Source of the DNA: Mucilaginibacter phenanthrenivorans
GTDB lineage: Bacteria; Bacteroidota; Bacteroidia; Sphingobacteriales; Sphingobacteriaceae
Length of the DNA: 64,000 nucleotides
Reading direction: 5' to 3'
Assembly (NCBI RefSeq): GCF_024721155.1
Contig: NZ_JAHVAP010000018.1
Location: forward strand, 1-64,000
The stretch's first letter is position 1. The number at the start of each line of letters is the position of its first letter. Positions 60,074 to 64,000 of the stretch are shown piece by piece. The notes beneath the pieces are model-generated. The model saw only the letters and a list, made by a program, of their open reading frames with translations. It searched no databases and was not told the origin of the DNA. The position numbers and the translations under genes are program-made.

Positions 60074-62473
60074 ATGAAAAGAATTTTTACCCTTTTACTT
60101 CTTCCCATCTGTACCGGCGCTTTTGCCCAGAAGCTTGGCCCCTTATCCATCGAAAAAATAATGCGCGATCCCAAATGGATCGGTGTTGCGCCGTCAAACA
60201 TCCGTTGGAGCGATGACAGCAAAAAGATCTATTTTAACTGGAACCCGGAGAATGCCGATCGCGACCAGCTATATGCCATCACCCCATCAAACATAAAACC
60301 CGAAAAGGTAAGCCTTGAGGCGCAAAAAGCATTGATCCCGGAATATGGCGAATGGAATAAAAAGCGTACCATAAAACTGTTTGAAAAGAACGGCGATATC
60401 TGGCTGTCTGACCTAAAAACAGGCAAAATTCAGCAGCTCACCAATACCGTCGACCGGGAAAGCAGCGCTACCTTTAGCGGTGATGAAAGCAAGGTGATCT
60501 TTCAGCGCGGCGAGAACCTTTATTCGCTGAAAATAAATGGCGGCGAGCTGGTGCAACTCACCAACTTTACCCATGGCGCATCGGCGACCCCTACCCCGGC
60601 GGCAGGCAGAAGAGGCGGTGGCGCACGTCGTGGAGCTGCTGATGTAGCAACCGGTAACGACCAGGAACGCTGGCTAAAAAGCGAGCAGCTGGAATTGTTC
60701 GATATCATTAAAGTAAAGGATAAGGACCGCAAGCTCGATTCGGCAGAACGCAAGAACTTCGAAGTAAAAAAATTAAAAGAGATTGCCGTTGATGATAAGT
60801 CGGTTGGTTCGGTTGCTGTTAGTCCGGATGGGCGTTATATCACCTACAGGCTGGCAAAATATCCCGAGGGTGTGAAAAGTGCCATCGTTCCTGATTATGT
60901 AACTGCATCCGGTTTTACCGAGGATATTCCAAACCGCACCAAGGTTGGCGGCCCGCAAACAACGTATGAGTCGTTTGTTTTTGACACGCAAAAAGATACT
61001 ACTTATAAAATAGTTACCTCGGCTATCCCGGGTATAAAAGACCTGCCTGATTACGTGAAAGATTATCCGAAGGAGCAGGAACGCCGCACCAAAACGAATG
61101 CTGACAGGCAGGTGGAAATCCGCGGTCCGTTTTGGAGCGAGGATGGTAAAAATGCCATTGTTGAAGTATCGGCACAGGACAATAAAGACAAATGGATCAT
61201 GAAGCTTGACCCGGCAACAGGCGCTTTAACCCTGATGGATCGCGAGCATAACGATGCCTGGGTTGGTGGTCCCGGTCAGGGTAATGTAGGCTGGACGGAT
61301 AACACCCATTTTTACTTTGAAAGCGAAGCCAGCGGTTACGCCCACATCTATTTGCTGGACGTTACCACCGGTACTAAAAAACAGCTGACCACCGGTAAAT
61401 ACGAGGTACAAACCCTGCATTTATCAAACGATAAAAAGACTTTCTACTTCACCGCCAATGTGGAGCACCCAGGCATTACGCATTTTTACCGCATCCCGGT
61501 AAGCGGCGGCGAACCTGTTAAAATTACCTCCATGAAGGGCGGCAACGAAGTAACCTTATCGCCGGATGAAAAATGGGTGGCTATCCGTTACTCGTATTCC
61601 AACAAGCCATGGGAACTGTACGTGCAGCCAAACAAACCTGGTGCAAAGGCTGAGCAGGTTACCAACTCAACGACAGAAGAATTTAAATCATACGCGTGGC
61701 GCGAACCACAGGTGATCACCTTTAAAAACCGTTACGGCAGCGATGTGTATGCGCGTTTGTACGTTCCTGAAAAACAGGACCCTGCCAAGCCGGCTGTAGT
61801 GTTTGTGCATGGCGCAGGCTACCTGCAAAATGTGCATTACTGGTGGAGCAGCTATTTCCGCGAGTACATGTTTAACAATATGCTGGCAGATAACGGCTAT
61901 ACCGTTTTGGATATTGATTACTCCGGCAGCGCAGGCTACGGTCGCGACTGGCGCACCGCCATCTACCGCCACATGGGCGGCAAGGACTTAACCGACCAGG
62001 AAGACGGCGTAAAAATGCTGGTTGACAAATATGGCGTTAACCCTAAACATGTTGGTTTGTACGGCGGCTCATACGGTGGTTTTATCACACTGATGGCCAT
62101 GTTTACCGAGCCTGATACCTGGGCGGCAGGCGGCGCAATCCGTTCAGTTACCGACTGGGCACATTACAACCACGGCTATACCGACGAGATTTTGAACGAG
62201 CCTTACAATGATGAAAAGTCCTACCGTTTAAGCTCGCCGATATATTTTGCGAACGGGCTTAAAGGCAACCTGCTGATGCTGCATGGCATGGTTGACCAAA
62301 ACGTAAACTACCAGGACATTATCCGCCTGAGTCAGCGATTGATCGAGCTGCACAAGGAAAACTGGGAATTGGCCTCCTACCCGGTAGAAGACCACGGCTT
62401 TGTACAACCCAGCAGCTGGACGGACGAATATAAACGCATCTTTAAGCTGTTTGAAACTACGTTGAAGAAATAG
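60074..62473 (+). CDS. Exported S9 prolyl oligopeptidase family protein (DPP IV-like)
   Basis: A 799-residue protein with a signal peptide (MKRIFTLLLLPICTGAFAQ), an N-terminal beta-propeller (repeated SPDG/SPDEKW-like strands) and a C-terminal alpha/beta hydrolase with GGSYGG (nucleophile Ser), MVDQNVNY (Asp) and VEDHGF (His). A Gly/Arg/Ala-rich insertion (GRRGGGARRGAA) lies near residue 180. It should remove dipeptides or cut after Pro in periplasmic peptides. It has a terminator. Confidence 0.93.
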   Translation: MKRIFTLLLLPICTGAFAQKLGPLSIEKIMRDPKWIGVAPSNIRWSDDSKKIYFNWNPENADRDQLYAITPSNIKPEKVSLEAQKALIPEYGEWNKKRTIKLFEKNGDIWLSDLKTGKIQQLTNTVDRESSATFSGDESKVIFQRGENLYSLKINGGELVQLTNFTHGASATPTPAAGRRGGGARRGAADVATGNDQERWLKSEQLELFDIIKVKDKDRKLDSAERKNFEVKKLKEIAVDDKSVGSVAVSPDGRYITYRLAKYPEGVKSAIVPDYVTASGFTEDIPNRTKVGGPQTTYESFVFDTQKDTTYKIVTSAIPGIKDLPDYVKDYPKEQERRTKTNADRQVEIRGPFWSEDGKNAIVEVSAQDNKDKWIMKLDPATGALTLMDREHNDAWVGGPGQGNVGWTDNTHFYFESEASGYAHIYLLDVTTGTKKQLTTGKYEVQTLHLSNDKKTFYFTANVEHPGITHFYRIPVSGGEPVKITSMKGGNEVTLSPDEKWVAIRYSYSNKPWELYVQPNKPGAKAEQVTNSTTEEFKSYAWREPQVITFKNRYGSDVYARLYVPEKQDPAKPAVVFVHGAGYLQNVHYWWSSYFREYMFNNMLADNGYTVLDIDYSGSAGYGRDWRTAIYRHMGGKDLTDQEDGVKMLVDKYGVNPKHVGLYGGSYGGFITLMAMFTEPDTWAAGGAIRSVTDWAHYNHGYTDEILNEPYNDEKSYRLSSPIYFANGLKGNLLMLHGMVDQNVNYQDIIRLSQRLIELHKENWELASYPVEDHGFVQPSSWTDEYKRIFKLFETTLKK

Positions 62474-62479
62474 AGAAAA

Positions 62480-62508
62480 GCCTGCTGACCGACAGCAGGC
62501 TTTTTATT
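62480..62508 (+). terminator. Terminator of the S9 peptidase gene
   Basis: GCCTGCTG and CAGCAGGC arms with a five-base loop, followed by TTTTTATTTT, seven bases after the stop. Confidence 0.9.
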
Positions 62509-62632
62509 TTCAATTCAAAACCGAACGGCCCGATGTTCAATATCGTTACAATGAATGGTGTAAATAAAAGCACAATTTTCTATATGTCAACAAGTTAGTA
62601 ATTTGGAACAACGATTGCGGTAGTTGATTTAC

Positions 62633-64000
62633 TTGAATGCATATACTTTCCATATCACCCCTTACGACCTGGTCTTCCTGGGAACGATATTTACCGGGCT
62701 GACTTTTACCATGCAATTATGGTTTACCAAAAGGATCAACCGAACTGCAAACCGGTTTCTTGGCTTGGCTCTTGCAACCATTGTTTTGTGGATGATCCGG
62801 GTGGTGGGCATTGATATGGGACTTGGAACCGGTTTGCCGCACTGGAGTTGGCTGCCGCTGCAATTTTCGCTGGCGCTGGGACCGTTGATCTATTTTTATG
62901 TGCTTAAAATAACCCGGCCAGAATATAATTTCAGGTATAAGGACCTGTTGCATTTTAGTCCGCTGCTGCTGGAGTCGGGCGCCCACGCATTGGAAGTTAG
63001 CGAGAGCGCAAGGACAAGTGCGGCTACTTACGATACGTTAATCTTTCGGCAAATAAACCCGGTATTGTACGCGGCAGCGTTTGTTTCGGTCAGCATCTAC
63101 CTTTACGCATCGCATAGGCTGATCGGGCGCTTTTACCGGCGACTAAAATTTACCGGCGGCGACCGGTACCGGCACGAAATGCGGTGGCTGCATAAGCTGC
63201 TTATAGGTTTTGGCATAGTGTGGCTGTTATGGATACCCTTTACCGTTGCCGGTTACTATTACCATTCGGACGCACATTTTTATTATCCTTTGTATTTCCT
63301 GTTAGGGGTAATAACTATCTGGATTGCGGCCAAAGCATTTTCAAAGCCGGAGGTGAGTATTTTGCCTAATCCTGCTCCGTTTTTAAAGCCACCGCTTCCA
63401 GCAGAAATGAAGCAAAGGGGTATTTGGCTTAAGAAAGCCGTACAAACCGGCCGCTATTACCAGGATCCTGAACTAAGCTTAACCTTGCTGGCCGAGAGGC
63501 TTGAGCTGACTACCCATGAATTATCCCGCATCATCAATACAGCGCTTAAAAAGAGCTTCAATGATTTTGTTAATGAATACCGAATTGCAGAGGTGGCCCG
63601 CAAAATGCAGGACCCGGCGTATGATAATATAACGCTGCTGGGTATTGCATTTGAATCAGGCTTCAATTCAAAATCTACTTTTAACCGGGCTTTCAAGCAA
63701 ATGACCGGAAAAAGTGCTGCGGAATATAAAAATGAGCTAAAAAAACAGCGCCCATCTTATAATTTGACGCATCATACCCAATTTTCAGCGATAATTTCGT
63801 ACCATAAAACCACTCCGACGTGGACACACGAAAAATTAAATCGCAACTTTATGTTTAAAAATTACTTCAAAACCGCCTGGCGCAGCCTTAAAAAAAATAA
63901 AGGATTTACTGCCATTAATGTATTGGGTTTGTCAGTTGGCCTGGCAACCTGCCTGCTCATTGTTTTTTATGTGGTTGATGAATTGAGTTACGACCGTTAT
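62633..64000 (+). CDS. AraC-type membrane regulator fused to MacB/FtsX-like permease (partial, cut by window edge)
   Basis: An uninterrupted 456-codon frame runs from a TTG start at 62633 (NAYTFHITPYD; stop codon in frame at 62621) to the window end. Residues 1-240 hold about six to seven helices. Residues 255-365 are an AraC-type DNA-binding domain (LTLLAERLELTTHELSRIIN and LLGIAFESGFNSKSTFNRAF). After a linker of about 40 residues, a permease start follows at codon 407, position 63851 (MFKNYFKTAWRSLKKNKGF, INVLGLSVGLATCLLIVFY), typical of MacB-like ABC permeases. The two halves are in one frame with no stop, as if one gene. A separate start for the permease at 63851 is also possible. Confidence 0.8.
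   Translation, partial: MNAYTFHITPYDLVFLGTIFTGLTFTMQLWFTKRINRTANRFLGLALATIVLWMIRVVGIDMGLGTGLPHWSWLPLQFSLALGPLIYFYVLKITRPEYNFRYKDLLHFSPLLLESGAHALEVSESARTSAATYDTLIFRQINPVLYAAAFVSVSIYLYASHRLIGRFYRRLKFTGGDRYRHEMRWLHKLLIGFGIVWLLWIPFTVAGYYYHSDAHFYYPLYFLLGVITIWIAAKAFSKPEVSILPNPAPFLKPPLPAEMKQRGIWLKKAVQTGRYYQDPELSLTLLAERLELTTHELSRIINTALKKSFNDFVNEYRIAEVARKMQDPAYDNITLLGIAFESGFNSKSTFNRAFKQMTGKSAAEYKNELKKQRPSYNLTHHTQFSAIISYHKTTPTWTHEKLNRNFMFKNYFKTAWRSLKKNKGFTAINVLGLSVGLATCLLIVFYVVDELSYDRY

Overview
The window looks like a chromosomal segment of a Bacteroidota bacterium of the family Sphingobacteriaceae, most like Mucilaginibacter or Pedobacter. Supporting signs are Bacteroidota-type promoters (TAnnTTTG -7 boxes), start codons without Shine-Dalgarno sequences, and families typical of the group: DUF2911, DUF779, DUF6249, GH78 with RhaT, S9, S41 and M28 exported peptidases, PIG-L, and AraC or histidine-kinase regulators with membrane-embedded N-termini. 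No rRNA, tRNA, CRISPR array, prophage, intact insertion sequence or SusC/SusD pair was recognised. Genus assignment is inference.

Layout. 0.3-3.9 kb: a radical SAM protein, then a four-gene operon (unknown protein, membrane protein, histidine kinase, LuxR-type regulator) preceded by two operator-like palindromes. 4-10 kb: a metallophosphoesterase, an M28 peptidase and a serine hydrolase. 10-13.2 kb: trpE-trpG-trpC behind a leader peptide with tandem Trp codons and an attenuator. 13.2-19 kb: small membrane proteins, a YtxH/holin-like envelope-stress operon, an AI-2E transporter, an NtrC-type regulator and a 74-residue phosphoacceptor-helix protein. 19-27.3 kb: a beta-barrel protein, enoyl-CoA hydratase, B12-binding protein, DUF559 nuclease, glnS, an amidase, DinD and a deoxyhypusine-synthase homologue. 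27.4-30.5 kb: DUF779, aldehyde dehydrogenase and a divergent AraC regulator. 30.7-31.4 kb: a lone IlvN/IlvH-like ACT protein behind a leader rich in Leu, Ile and Val with its own attenuator. 31.5-43.3 kb: serine hydrolase, PIG-L protein, a sodium:solute symporter with a 41-residue partner, YnfA, DUF2911, a sigma/anti-sigma pair, DinB and a histidine kinase. 43.6-50.4 kb: a rhamnoside-use cluster (esterase, GntR regulator, GH78 rhamnosidase, RhaT). 50.4-62.5 kb: small genes, an S41 peptidase, a second sigma/membrane-partner pair, an SDR, an MlaE-MlaF-MlaD lipid transporter, GNAT and an S9 peptidase. The right edge holds the start of an unusual gene in which an AraC-type membrane regulator continues in frame into a MacB/FtsX-like permease.

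Most gaps between genes carry inverted-repeat elements of at least ten sequence families. They commonly have two arms of about 11-50 nt flanking a short or medium spacer. Some reach into genes: one copy encodes part of the TrpG N-terminus, and the arms of another end TrpC and the converging serine hydrolase.

The most interesting material is the pair of ribosome-mediated attenuators (trp and branched-chain amino acid) with the same geometry, in which the end of the leader ORF lies on or beside the antiterminator arm; the AraC-permease fusion; the operator repeats before the kinase operon; and the repeat elements recruited into coding ends.
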